In this document: piece by piece, positions 24,901-36,900 of the stretch | How the letters are laid out: each line of letters begins with the position of its first letter | Numbering within the stretch: position 1 is the stretch's first letter | Source of the DNA: Anopheles merus | Taxonomy: Eukaryota > Arthropoda > Insecta > Diptera > Culicidae | NCBI RefSeq assembly: GCF_017562075.2 | Contig: NC_054082.1 | Location: 2,474,550-2,538,549, forward strand | DNA: 64,000 bases | Reading direction: 5' to 3' | Made by a program: the position numbers and the translations under genes | The notes under the pieces: generated by a model | What the model was told of the DNA's origin: nothing | Databases searched by the model: none | The model's input: the letters and a program-made list of their open reading frames with translations, nothing else

Positions 24901-27900
24901 GATCGGAGCTGAGACTCGCCTGATGCTCGCTCGAGATGGCCGACTCGTCGTGTACGCTCAAATCCTCCAGGCTCGACTTTTCCGCCTCGGCCACCTCTTC
25001 GCCGCTCGACTTCTCCGAGTTTGTGCTGCGCTCCGAGATGCGCGACAACGTTCGGCCCACCCCGAAGCTCGCTCCATACCCAAGTATATCCACCGGATTG
25101 ATGGCGATACCGAGTGTGGAGGTCATCTCCGGATAGCCGAAGGTCGCCGGGAAATCGTTCAGCTCGTCCTGTATGTCGGAGTCGCTCTCCTTCTGCTCGT
25201 CCGGCGACAGCTCTTTCGAGTCTTGCAGCGGAATCTTCTGTAGTTCGATCGTTTCCGTCGCCAGCTCGAAGCTTTCGTAGCTTTCCTGCTCCGGTGGCAG
25301 CCAGTTGTCCTCCACGCTCGAGCTGCCCGAGCTTTCGATCGGATACGGGCGCCAGGTGGACATTTGTTCCTTCTGCAGCAGATCACCCTTGCGCTGGGCA
25401 GCGCCGAGCGATCCGGAGCTGCTTTCGGTTTCGAACGAACCCAACGATCCTTTCGATTCCAGGCTCGATTTCGACTCCAGCGAGCTACGATCGCCTCCGT
25501 CAGCGCTCAGAAGTTTCAATGTGCCCGATTTTAGCTCTGCAGTCGTTTGCTGCGTCTGTTTCTCATTCGAAGGAACCGTACGACACACTTTCTTGTGTAG
25601 CAGCGTCGTGCGGACGGGCTTCACTACTCTTGGCTTGAGGACTGTCCCACCGCTTGCTACAGCACCTCCAGAACCGGTAGCACCCATGGGCCCTGGTGCA
25701 ACTGGACCAACCCCATTGTCTGAGCTCGACTCGCTTTCTTCACGCTGCAAAAGTCTTGAAATACGATCTTCGGGCGTTTCTATATCCAACTCGGATCCCG
25801 AGCCCAAATCGACCGGATATTGTTTCTCGAGCGTAGGCGAAACCTTCCTCATCGTCACCGACCCATCATCGTACTCCTCCATCTTCAGCATAGCTTCGCG
25901 CAACTCCCGACATTTCAAGTGATCCATCGAATCCATATCTTGCGATATACCGAGCGGGCGTGATATGGAACAACTGACACTCGATTCTTCATCCAACGAA
26001 CCCTTTCCGCGCGGTGTGCTGGAATCATGCCTAATGGGGCTGGTTTCATTCTCCCGACTCGAGCCCGTATCCGAGCTGCGCGATCTTTCAATCGACAGCC
26101 GCAGGAAGTCACCGCGCCGTTGCGACGCTTGCTTTTTGTCGACCTCTTCGCGATCACGATCCACTGCCGACGCTCTAGCGACCCTTTCGCGCAACGGAGA
26201 CACCACCACGTCCGGCTTCTTCTCGGGCACTTGCGGCAGCGGATGATCGAATGCCGACGGCGAGGATCTGTTGGATTGCGGTTGCGATAGCACCGGAATC
26301 TCAACCGACTCAACGACCACTTCCGACTCGGGCATCGCATAGTCTTTCACATCTTCAAACGTTGCCTGTGACTCGATTTTATAGTGCGACCCACCAGCCA
26401 CTTGTTGCAGTTCATCCTGCTGACTGCTAACCCCCTCAGTCCCGGTGAACTCTTCACATGCGATCGTCACCCATGAGCCGGTTTCATCGCTTCTGCTTCG
26501 TTCCAGGTTTAGTTTTGCCAAATTTTCCTTCTTATTGATCGTCTCTTCAGCTTCCAGCTCCTCCACCTCCAGCTCGTCCACCTCGTCCACAATGTCGTCT
26601 TCTTCGAGCGATGGTTCTTCGTACTCAATGGTCGGTACACGCACCGGAGGCGGAAGATATCCGGTGTCTTTCCCTTCAGCATCCTTCAACTCACTCACTT
26701 CAGTGAGCGATTCTTCGCTGCCAACCGTACCAGCTGTTTTCTTTCCCTCCTTATCTCCACCCATCTGATCTATCGATTCACCCATAAAGCTGGTCGTGCT
26801 GGTATCTACTGTCTTTTCCTCCGACCGTCGCTTCATCAGATCAAGCGTACGTCGCTCGGATATTATGTCCTGCATGTCGAGTTCATCTCCAAACTCTGAC
26901 ACTGGCTGCGAATGTGAACGCCTCTCGACGGCTTGCGGCTTATCCTTCTTCTTGCCATCCTTCTCCGACGACATATTGCTATCCAGACTCTTGCCCTTAT
27001 CGAACCGCGACGCCGGACGATGATCATCGGTCGATTTACTGTCACTGTCCGTGGTGGATTTACGACCCCGACCGCTCGGCGATGCACCACGGTTACTACT
27101 ATCGGCATCAGGCGAATCCATCTTGGCAGAAAAGTGGACATCCACCTTTACCTCCTGCTTCCTGCCCGCCATCATGCCATGACCAGCAGCTTCCGATTCG
27201 GGCGAGGTGGCATCACCGCCACCATACGAAGAAGCGCTACTTTCCGTCGTGTAGTTTTGATCCAGACTGCGGGTCTTGTACTCAATATCCAAGTACTGTG
27301 GTTCGGACTTCTTCTCCAGGCTTTTCGATTTGCCTTCCATGCGTCCCTTATGTACGACCGAGCCTTCGATCTTCTGCTTCAGCTCTTGGCTCTTGCTCAG
27401 CCGCGTCGGACTCTTGATAACGATGCTGCTCTCGTCCGCCGACCGATCCGAATGATCGTCAAACGATTTACTGCGATCGTCGAAGCTACGGCTGGCCTTG
27501 TCCAGCTTTTCCACGCTCTTCTGATCCTCGAAGCTGCGGCTTATCTTCGACAGGCCGCAGTCCAGCTTACGCGGTGCCTTCGCGATAAACACGTGATCTT
27601 CCGGTTTCGATTTTATGTCCGCGTCAATGATGATCTTATCACCCTCCGTTTTCACCGATATCTTATCCTCCGGCGCCGGAAACTGGGGCAGTTGATCCTT
27701 CACCGGACTGAGCATGTTAATCGTTTGCTTCATGGCCGATTCGTACAGCTTCTGCTGGCGCTCCTTGCGCCGAGCGCGCTCCAGTTCGCTTTCCTCGGTA
27801 GATTTCCGTTCCCGGCTGCCAAGCCGCTTCAGCTCCATCTTTTCCAGCGATTTCGACTTCTCCTTGGCGCTAGAGCCCTTTCCCTTGCCCAGCGCTTCCT

Positions 27901-30900
27901 GGCTCTTGGTGCGTAGCATGTCGTTCGGGGACGAAGACTTCTTCACATCGTCCGAGGAGCGTCGTTTCGGTTGGACCAGCTTTTCCGACCCTTTCGGGCT
28001 GGTCGACTTGCGCTGGGGCTTAATGGCGGCACCACCTCCGGTCGGTGTCTGGGTGCCACTGTCGGTCTTTTGACGCGCTTTACCAGTGCTTTCCACACTG
28101 CTAGCCCGGCTGATGGCGGGAGAGGTTTTGATGGAGCTGTTGCCCGAGCTGAAAGGCTCAAACTTGTACTTTGGTATTTCCAGTATCAGCTGATGGCCGC
28201 TCTTGAGCTTCGTTTTAGTTTTGCGCTTTTCCTTTATCTTCACACCCTGCAGCTCGATCTTCTCGATGTACTTCAGCCGATCGAGCAGCTCCAGCTCATC
28301 GGCATCGATCCGTACGGATTTGCGTTCCTCCTCCGTGGTGGATGTTTGGCGCGAAATCGTTGGATCCCGGATGACGATCGCATCGCCGCACGAGTGTACC
28401 GAGTCTTCCTGCTCCTCCTCTTCAATGACTGAAGCTTTCGAGGGCTTTTGCTGCTGCTGCTGCAGAGGCTTTACTTCCAGCACTTCCTCCTCCTCCTCAT
28501 ACCCCACCGTGTCGTCCTTCGAGGAGAACGCATTCATTGGAGGTAATTTGTGCAGAGAAATAACCGGAGTATCGAGACTCTTGGCGCGGCGCCCAGAAGT
28601 AGGCGATTCTTGGGCCTTCTGGCGTTGCAGCGAAGCGAAGGCGGACCCTTCGCTAAGATTTAAGCGAGCGTGTGCAAACAAGATCGGCGCATGTCCCTTC
28701 GAACGCATGACAATCGATGAATCGATCAGCTCTTCAATTAGTTTCGTCCGTGACGGAGACAACTTGGTGGTCGTCGACGTTCCGTCCTCCTTACCCGACT
28801 TCTTCACTCCCGTTTCCGGGTGTTGTTTCGAAAACCCCAACCCGCCATCCTTAGATTCACCCACCTCACCACCGTGGGCTTGAGTTTTGGCCGACTCTTG
28901 TGACTTTTCCGCCGTTTGGAGTGCTTTGGTCGATTCATCCGCTTTCGTTTGTGCCTTTTTGCCTTCATCCTCCGAGCTGGGAATGGAGAACGATCGTTCC
29001 GATATGCGGCGCAGCTCGGTGCTGGTGAGCTGTGTCGTTTCCAGCTTCACCGTGTGATAGCGGCTCTCCAGCTCCGCCAGACGGCGACACTGGGGCGGCG
29101 ATCCTTCGATCTCCGTCGAGCTCATCGTTTGTCCCCTGGCCCACGCGTTCGATGCCATCTTGCTGGACTCGTGCTTCAGTATCGGTTCGATTTCCTTGCG
29201 CGACTGGGGCGGAGAAAACTCCAACTTCGTTGGCATCGCTTCCGCGGACCCAAACACATCATCCGAATCGAGACTCTCGTCGTCCGAGGAGAAGGAAGTG
29301 ATGCGCGTTTTGGCGTTGCGCTTCGACTTGCCGCACTTGGTCTTAATGGGAGCGACACGTGTTTTCACCACCCGTTTCGGGACGGCCAGCTCGATGCACT
29401 TTTTGTCCACCAGCAGGTAGGGCAGATCTACCGGCTTCGAGTCGAACTTTCTGGGCTGTGGCTGCAGCAGCTGCTGAGCGGCATTGCTGTCCGTCTTGGA
29501 GCTCGTGGCCGAGTCGCTCTCGATCTGGCTCAGCTTGCTGTTCAGCTGCTCCAGCATCAACGGATCCATGCGCTTCGTGATGTCTCGCTTCGGGCTGCTA
29601 ACAAGCTGCACCGTTTGCACCGTTTTGTCCACTTCCAGCGTCACAGGATCCACCTTCGACAGGTCAATGTTTTGGGTGAACAGGAAGCCCCCCGGCTGTT
29701 CGTCTGCCCCGCCGCCTTGCTCGATCAGCAGCTCCGTGTCGTCCTTCACGCGCAGCAAATTTTCCTTCGAACCGACGAAAGCTTGGTTTGCTGCGTCCCC
29801 TTTTCCGCCGTCCGACATGAGCATCTTGGGGGATTTCGGCGATTTGGGAGACTTTGGCGATTTGGGGCTCTTTGGCTTCGGATAGCTGCGATGTGGGGTG
29901 CCCGTTTTGCCCTCCACCAACGGCGACGGTGCCGTCCCGTTCATGACGTGCCGTTTGTGCAGCACGTAAGGTATATCGTCCTTCAGGACGGCTTTGTGTG
30001 ATGAGCGACGCTCCTGATAGTCCTTGAAGAAACTCTTCGGCATCTCGAACCCATTCCTGGGCAGCTCTACCACGTCGGGGATCACATTCATGTCGTACGA
30101 TTGCGGCAGCTCAAAGTGACTGCCGTGGGATTTGCAGAGCGGCGGTGCGCTCGGTATCTGTTTGTACAGATACTCTTCTTCGCTTGAATCGGCCGGCGTA
30201 AGATCGATCGACTTCTGGTGCATCAGCGTATGGCGTCGCGAGTTTGGTCCGAGTCGGGGCCGATTAGCCAGCGAGTTTGGATCGGACTTGGTGCGCTCGA
30301 CGGTCGCGTGCGCGTACGGCGGAATGCCGCTGATGACCGACGAATCCAAGCCCATCATCTTCGGCGTGTACTCTTCGAAGTGCGTCTTTGCCATCAGCTC
30401 CTCTTTGCGCGTCTTCTTCGGTAGAATGTGGGGCGATTCGATCTTTTGCTTGTCAAACTCCGACAGCAGCTCCGGGGTTAGCGGGTAGTCTGGGCTTACC
30501 TTTCCCTTCGCCTCCACCATGATCGCGGTAGTGGGCGTTTCGTCGTTCAGGCTGCTCGTTAGCGATTCGATCTTTTCCTTGTCAAAGCTGAAGATGTTCT
30601 CACTGTCCGATTTCTTGCGAAACGCTCGCGATCGATCGATCCGCTGACTTTCGGTGATGGTCGTGGGCAAGCCTTCAATTTCCTCCGGCCAAATGTGTGT
30701 CGTCTTGGGCGGTTGCTTGTCGATCGGCTTCGGCAAAGCGGTTGGCAGTACTGGCGAAGGAGACTTGTACGCGGAATAGCCCACCGAGCGAGAGTTCCGC
30801 TCCAACTCCACGTTCTGCAGACTGATGGAGTGAACGTGCGAAGTTTTGCTGCCTCCTCCGCCGGTATCATTGCCCGCGCTGGTTGGCTTGGCCTGGGCAC

Positions 30901-33900
30901 TCGGGAACGTCGACGAGTATATCTGATTGTCGTAGAAGCTGGCCGCCGTTGCTGAGATCCCGTTCTTTACCATCGACAGTCCATCGTCGTCGTCGTCTTC
31001 GCCCACCCGAATGTGCTCGTCCGAGTGACTCACCTTGGCACGGGAATAGATTTCGTCCGACATATCGGCACCGTCACCGTCTAGCTCGTGCTCGTGCTGC
31101 AGCTGCTGCTGCTGCTCGCTGGCATCGTAATAGTCACTCTTTGAGTCTTGGCTAGAGTTGCGAGAGCTGCTATCGAACCGCTTCGACAGATACTTGGCCT
31201 TTTTGCTCGTCGTGGTCGGCATTTCGTAGTTCTTCGTCAGCAGTATGTCCATACCTCCGAACGCATCCTTCGAGTCCTGGCTGGAGGCGCGCGAGTTGAA
31301 GCCCGAGCCCGATTTACTCTTCAGCGTTTCGCGTGACTTCTTGTTGCTATCGGTGTGGTACACACTGTCCTTCGATTTCTTGCTCGAGCCACTGCTCTTC
31401 GAAAGCTTCGATTCGTAGTAATCGCTACGCGACTCCGGGCTGGATATTCGCGACGAGCCTCCCATCGCCATCTTGATTTTCTTGTAAAAGTTTCCGTCCG
31501 ACTTGACGCACAGCTTTTCGCGCGGAAGATCTCTCGGGTCTTCCATCAAAAACATATCGTCCAGATCGTCAATGTCCGGGGCGCTCTTACTCTTTGTCTC
31601 CAGACTGGAGCAATACCTCGACAGGCGGGACACGTGATGCGAATGATGGCCCGACTGTTGCTGATCCGGAATGCTCTCATCGTCCGTCGGAATGTAGTTG
31701 CCCGAATCGAGCGAGCAGGATCGCGTGTGTGCCTCCGAATCTGCCTTGAACTTGTAGTACAGCTCGTCGTCCGACTTTTCCAACAGCTCGTAGCTGTCGT
31801 GCGAAATATCGTCCTGCGATCCGTACTCGTAGTTGGAGTAGAAGTTCTGATTGGTGTGCTTGCGATAGCTCGTATGATCGATGGTGTTGTACGTGGTGCC
31901 AGGATAGCTGGACGAGTACACCTTGCCTTCGTTTGCCAAACAGTCCTGGCTCACCTCCACCGAGTAGTTGGACTTTTGCACGTACATCGAGTGGCGCGAG
32001 TCGTCGTAGCGCGTCACCGGACTGTCGATCCGGTCGGAGGTCAGGAATTCACGCTCCATCAGCGAAAAGTCGGCCCGGCCCGTTGAATCGTAGCCGTAAT
32101 CGCACAGCTCCTTGCACGAGCTACTTCGCAACCAGGCTTCCTTCGACGCGTCTCTATCTGCGCCCCGCTGACGCTGGTAATTCATGTACTCTTCCTCGTC
32201 GAAATCCTCCTCATAGTTCTTGTACTGTACCGTCGAGTAGATGTTCGCATTCGACAGCTCGTACTCCAGCCTTTCCGACGACGTTTTCTTGCTGTTCATC
32301 GGATCATCCGGTCCACCGTCTCCAGCAGCACCACCACCCTTCAACAGCGAGGAATAGTGCAGATAATCATTGGTCACCTTGGACGAGCTGGGCAGATTGT
32401 TCAACGAGTGATGTCCCATGAAATTGTGCTCCCCAGAGCTCCCTCCTGTCCTACCTCCGCTACTCGGACCCCCCTCCCCACCACTGTAGTTCGAGTCGAT
32501 GGACTCGATCTTCGAGAGTTGCGAATTGCGCGGCAGCGAATGTGAAGTTCGGGGATGAATCGGCGGAGGATTCGAACAGGAGTACCGATCATCATCGTCC
32601 GTTAGCCCGTTCTTGTGCGTGATCGTCGTGGCCAACGACTGGGAGTTTGGTGAGTGCGAATAATGCTGCTGACTGTGGCTGAAGTAGTCCGACGTGTCGG
32701 AATACCGATTATTGCCGCAGTATTCATCGAAATGAGCTGAACGATTGTACATCTCGCCCGCGCTGGCCGAGTTTAGCGTCCCTCCACTCGAATCGTTTAG
32801 CTTGCTTACGTTCGTACTTATATTAGTATGGCTATTGTAGTTTCTAATGCTATCGTCTATGAACTCATCGCTAAAGTGTTTACCGGGGTAATGTGTATTC
32901 GTTTTAAGAGTGGCAACTTGTACAGTTACTTGTTGTTGTTGTTGCTGCTGTTGTTGCAGCTGTTGTTGCAGCTGCTTGTTCAGCTTACTTTTCCTATCCA
33001 CTGTCGCGTACAGTTCGTCACTAGGGACGGGCTTCGGAGCATCGGATGCAGCGCCGGATGTCATCGCTTTAATCTGCGTAGCAGTCGCATACCGGATATC
33101 GATTTCATCGTCATCGTCGTCGTCGTCCTCCAGGTAGGGGCGGCGGATCGCGTTCTCGTCCTCCACCTCATCCATGATCTCGTCATCGTCTTCCACCTCC
33201 TCGGCGGCCTCTTCATCGGCCGCCGCGTTGGTGCGAGCTTCTGACGCCGATCCGCCGCCGCCACCACCACCACTGCCCCCGGAGGTGGTCGATTTTCGAT
33301 GACGATACAGATCGTTGATATCCGAGTAGATGACATTATCCGGCGCCTCGTCCGACAGGTCCGTCCCGGTGCTCACTGACTTAGACATCGAATAGGTACT
33401 CGTATTGCTATAACGGGCTAGTGTGGCACTGGGGTATTGAGAGCTGCTGGCTCCCACCATTGAGGGTGCCATTCCCGACCCCGAGGCCGCCACCCCCGGC
33501 AGCAGCGCTGAAGAGCGCCTGGTGCGAGTGTCCAGCGGCAATAAAACACTCTCCCGGCTGGTGGAGGAGACCGTTGTCTCCCCCATAGAACTGCTGCGAT
33601 CCCCCGGTTGGCCCAGCGGCCCGGCTGAGGCCCGACGCTGCTGCTGCTGCTGTGGCTGCTGCAGCAGCTGCTGTGGCTGCGTGGTAAATCTGTGGCTGCG
33701 ATGAGTGTATTTGGGGGACATAGTGGCATAGAGGCGGTGGTTCAGACCTAGGATATAACACAGGCGAGTTGGGAAGGCGGTTACGATCGTGTTACGTTTC
33801 TTGTACAATTCAGGTATAACAGTACCAACCGAAACGTGATCATAAAGATGAAACCCATACAACAAAACAACACAAAATATTTGCACTCATAAACAACAAC

Positions 33901-36900
33901 AACAGAAAAAGAAGTCCAACTAAACATAACTCGCCACTTCGTACAGTTGAAAACGAAACATGATCATTGAAAATAAATAAAACACTTCCAATCGGCTTAC
34001 AAATGCTGCAAAAACTGTTACAAAAATATCCCCAACATATGGAATCGAACAAGAAAGTTCAAGTTCAACACAAACAAAAGCAAACTAAACGTAACGTAAT
34101 ATGGATACGCGCCAGCAGCATCGAGCAGCGTGCCGGTATGCTTTATCATTCCACTTACCGGAACTGTGACCGTCTTGACGTGCACGAGCCCGATCGGCTT
34201 CGCGCGCATGGCTGCTGCTGTTGCTGTTGTGGTACGGCGAACTCCAGGTGCCCCCCGGGGACGCAGATTGGCTCGAGTCCTGCAGCGGCGTGTGGCCCGA
34301 GCCCTCCATTCCCATTTGCTGGGTATAGCTCTTCATCGGATAGGTCTCCACCTGGGCTTCCGTGAGCTGAGAACGACTGTGGCCGGTAGGACTGCTGGGT
34401 AGGCGATCCACCTCCATATCCGCTTGTCTCCTCGTCTGAGAAGGCGTCCTCAATACGTTGCTCTGACTGCGACGTTCCCATTCCGCTGCAAGTTGAAAAC
34501 CGAACCCGTCAGAAGCAAAATCAAAATCAAAACGCGGCGACCAACATCAGTAGCATGATCGAAAAACAGCCGTGCAAAACAACGAGCGAACCCGTACACT
34601 CTCTGTTTTTTAGGTGCAATTGTTGAAGGAGATCTTTGTTCTTTTGTTCCATGAAATGTTCTTGTTTTCTATTTCAAGGACTAAAGGCAGCGGTCATGGG
34701 TGACATTCGCATTTAAGAAATGTATTAATGATTTATGGACGCTCCACGGATAGGACTCAACTTGGATCAGATGTGTAACACCCATGGAACACTGCATTTA
34801 GTCCTAAATTTGTTTCATAGTGCCTGAAAACACACTCAAATCTCATTCTGTACACAACAATTATTTGGTGAATTCACACGAAACGAAAGACATTTTGATT
34901 GTAACAACAACACATCAATTAACTCAACAAACGTAACAATCATGAAAAGTACGAGTAGCATCCTAGCTCTAGGCACTCAACGAATGATGTAACATATATA
35001 TAAATTTGCAAAACTCTGTACTCGTAATTGTATGTGTACTTCTGTATGTAAGGTGCACGCGCGCGTGTACCCCGTCCGTGTCAGTGTGAGTATTTGTGTG
35101 TGTGTGTGTGTGTGTGTGTGATGGTGTGTAGAAGAACAATTCTCACATAACGAAACAGGGTAGCCACAAACGAAACGAAGAAACGGCAAAATGAGAAGAA
35201 ATAGGAGATATAAGAAAAATAAACATAATAGAAATAATACAAACCGGTTTCGATCGGAAGTAAAGGATGAGCCGAGATGCTTTGATTCACATTACATGAA
35301 GTGCGTGATTGACTTCTGTTACTTGAATGTAGAGGACCCTGCCGAAAAGACTGAGACCTGTTTGTGATTATAAAACAGAGAGATAGAGAGACATATAGTA
35401 GAGAGGATGTGGAAGGAATTGCGTTCATATGCTTTGCTAGTAGTATCACTGCTTAACTTATGGGGAGAGTTTGCAAAACAGAAGCCGTGTCGAATCTCAC
35501 CGAATGAACAAATGAATGGAAAACAACGTCAGCTAGGCGTTTAACGTAAAAGCTCACACACTCAACTAACGAAACGCAACGAGTTTAACACGTGAAAAGC
35601 ATGATTGGCTCATACTATTGGTTCCATTCATTGGGACTATGATTTTTGAGCAACTGTGTATCATGTTCTATCGCTAACGTTTGCCTTAAATGATACGCAT
35701 GAGCTGGAAAATGATTAACATGATGTGTGCAATGGTTGTTTGGGAGAGTATATAAAATAGGAAACAAACGTATCCAAACGCATTCAAACGAATAGAAAAT
35801 GTAAAAAAGTATGTCCGTGTGTGTGTGTGAGAAAAACTGACAACAAATTAAAACAGCATGAACTCTCTTCTCTCGTTGGGGGCATCAAGTACAAAACAAC
35901 TGTACAGTAAGGAAAAGAATACACCCCGCCAATGTAAGTTTAACAACACCTCTGAATGCTTGATTCGGAGGCAGATTAAGAGTCTATGGCAAACAAATTC
36001 ATTGCAGCTGGGTGGCGGCCACCAAATGTCGCAACAGTTTTAAAACCATCGTAAACCAGTTTCCTTAAACATAATCATATCAAAAGCTAAATTAAAACAA
36101 ATAAATGCATTAAATTATGATCAACAGGTAACGAAAACAAGCATAACAGAAACTAAAACAATTCACCATTCGCTAATTTCTACACATGAGATTTTTTACA
36201 GATGACTTTTGGGATAACCGGGAACTAAGTAAAGCATTTTTTCATTATTTTTTCTTCCCCGAACGGAAGCACCATAAAACATCTTTTAAACCAAGCGGAA
36301 TTTGGTTACACCACAGAAGTGTTTTCTATGACCTATAGTATCTTTTGGTAGCATTTCTTGTGCTCGTGACTTGTGATGCTACTTAGGCATGTACTGTCCT
36401 CCTTACGAAGTTACTCGATACCAAACATCGGAACACAAACAACGAAAAGCGAACGTAAGAAATGTTTAAATTAATCTGAGTACATAATCAGTAGTGTTGC
36501 TTAACAGTATAGCTCAGACTTAACATATGATGGAGAAATTATGTTTTCAATTAACGATCACTGTATCATAACTAAAAGACTCATCATGATATGGAAACTA
36601 AATTATATGCTTCAAATTGAAAATGATTGAAAATGAGGAATGGACTGTTCATGATCTTGAGAGCAATTGTACGATAACAGCACTAAATGAATGCAAACAC
36701 TTCTTCCCAAAACAGAAGGTCTATTGGAAATCGATTCATTATATGTATTGTAGGCGCACCGTTGTAGCTCAACACATTCTTACAGTACTCAGTACAAATA
36801 TTTTAGAGAAATGCAATCCTTACCTTTGAAATGTTTGCCGTTTTACATAATTGTCACGAACGAATTCGATGATTTGTTTCTGAGTTTTGCCGCTATACCT

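Larger units (their letters stand above)
33748..36823 (-). other. introns around the FARP linker exons
   Basis: Noncoding sequence apart from exons 34159-34485 and 35245-35357. It comprises introns of 411 bases (33748-34158), 759 bases (34486-35244) and 1,466 bases (35358-36823). The middle intron contains a (TG)13 tract at 35095-35120 next to a GC-alternating palindrome at about 35053-35070. I see no further exon. Confidence 0.7.

Noticed and set aside
26933..30001. Further plus-strand open frames (about 330-360 codons) opposite the giant exon
   Set aside because: Same reason: antisense shadows in a 12.7-kb coding exon.
33761..33886. N-terminal extension of the giant open frame to 33886
   Set aside because: It crosses a consensus TCCTAG acceptor at 33753-33748, and the upstream residues are hydrophobic intronic translation; the phase fit supports splicing at 33747.
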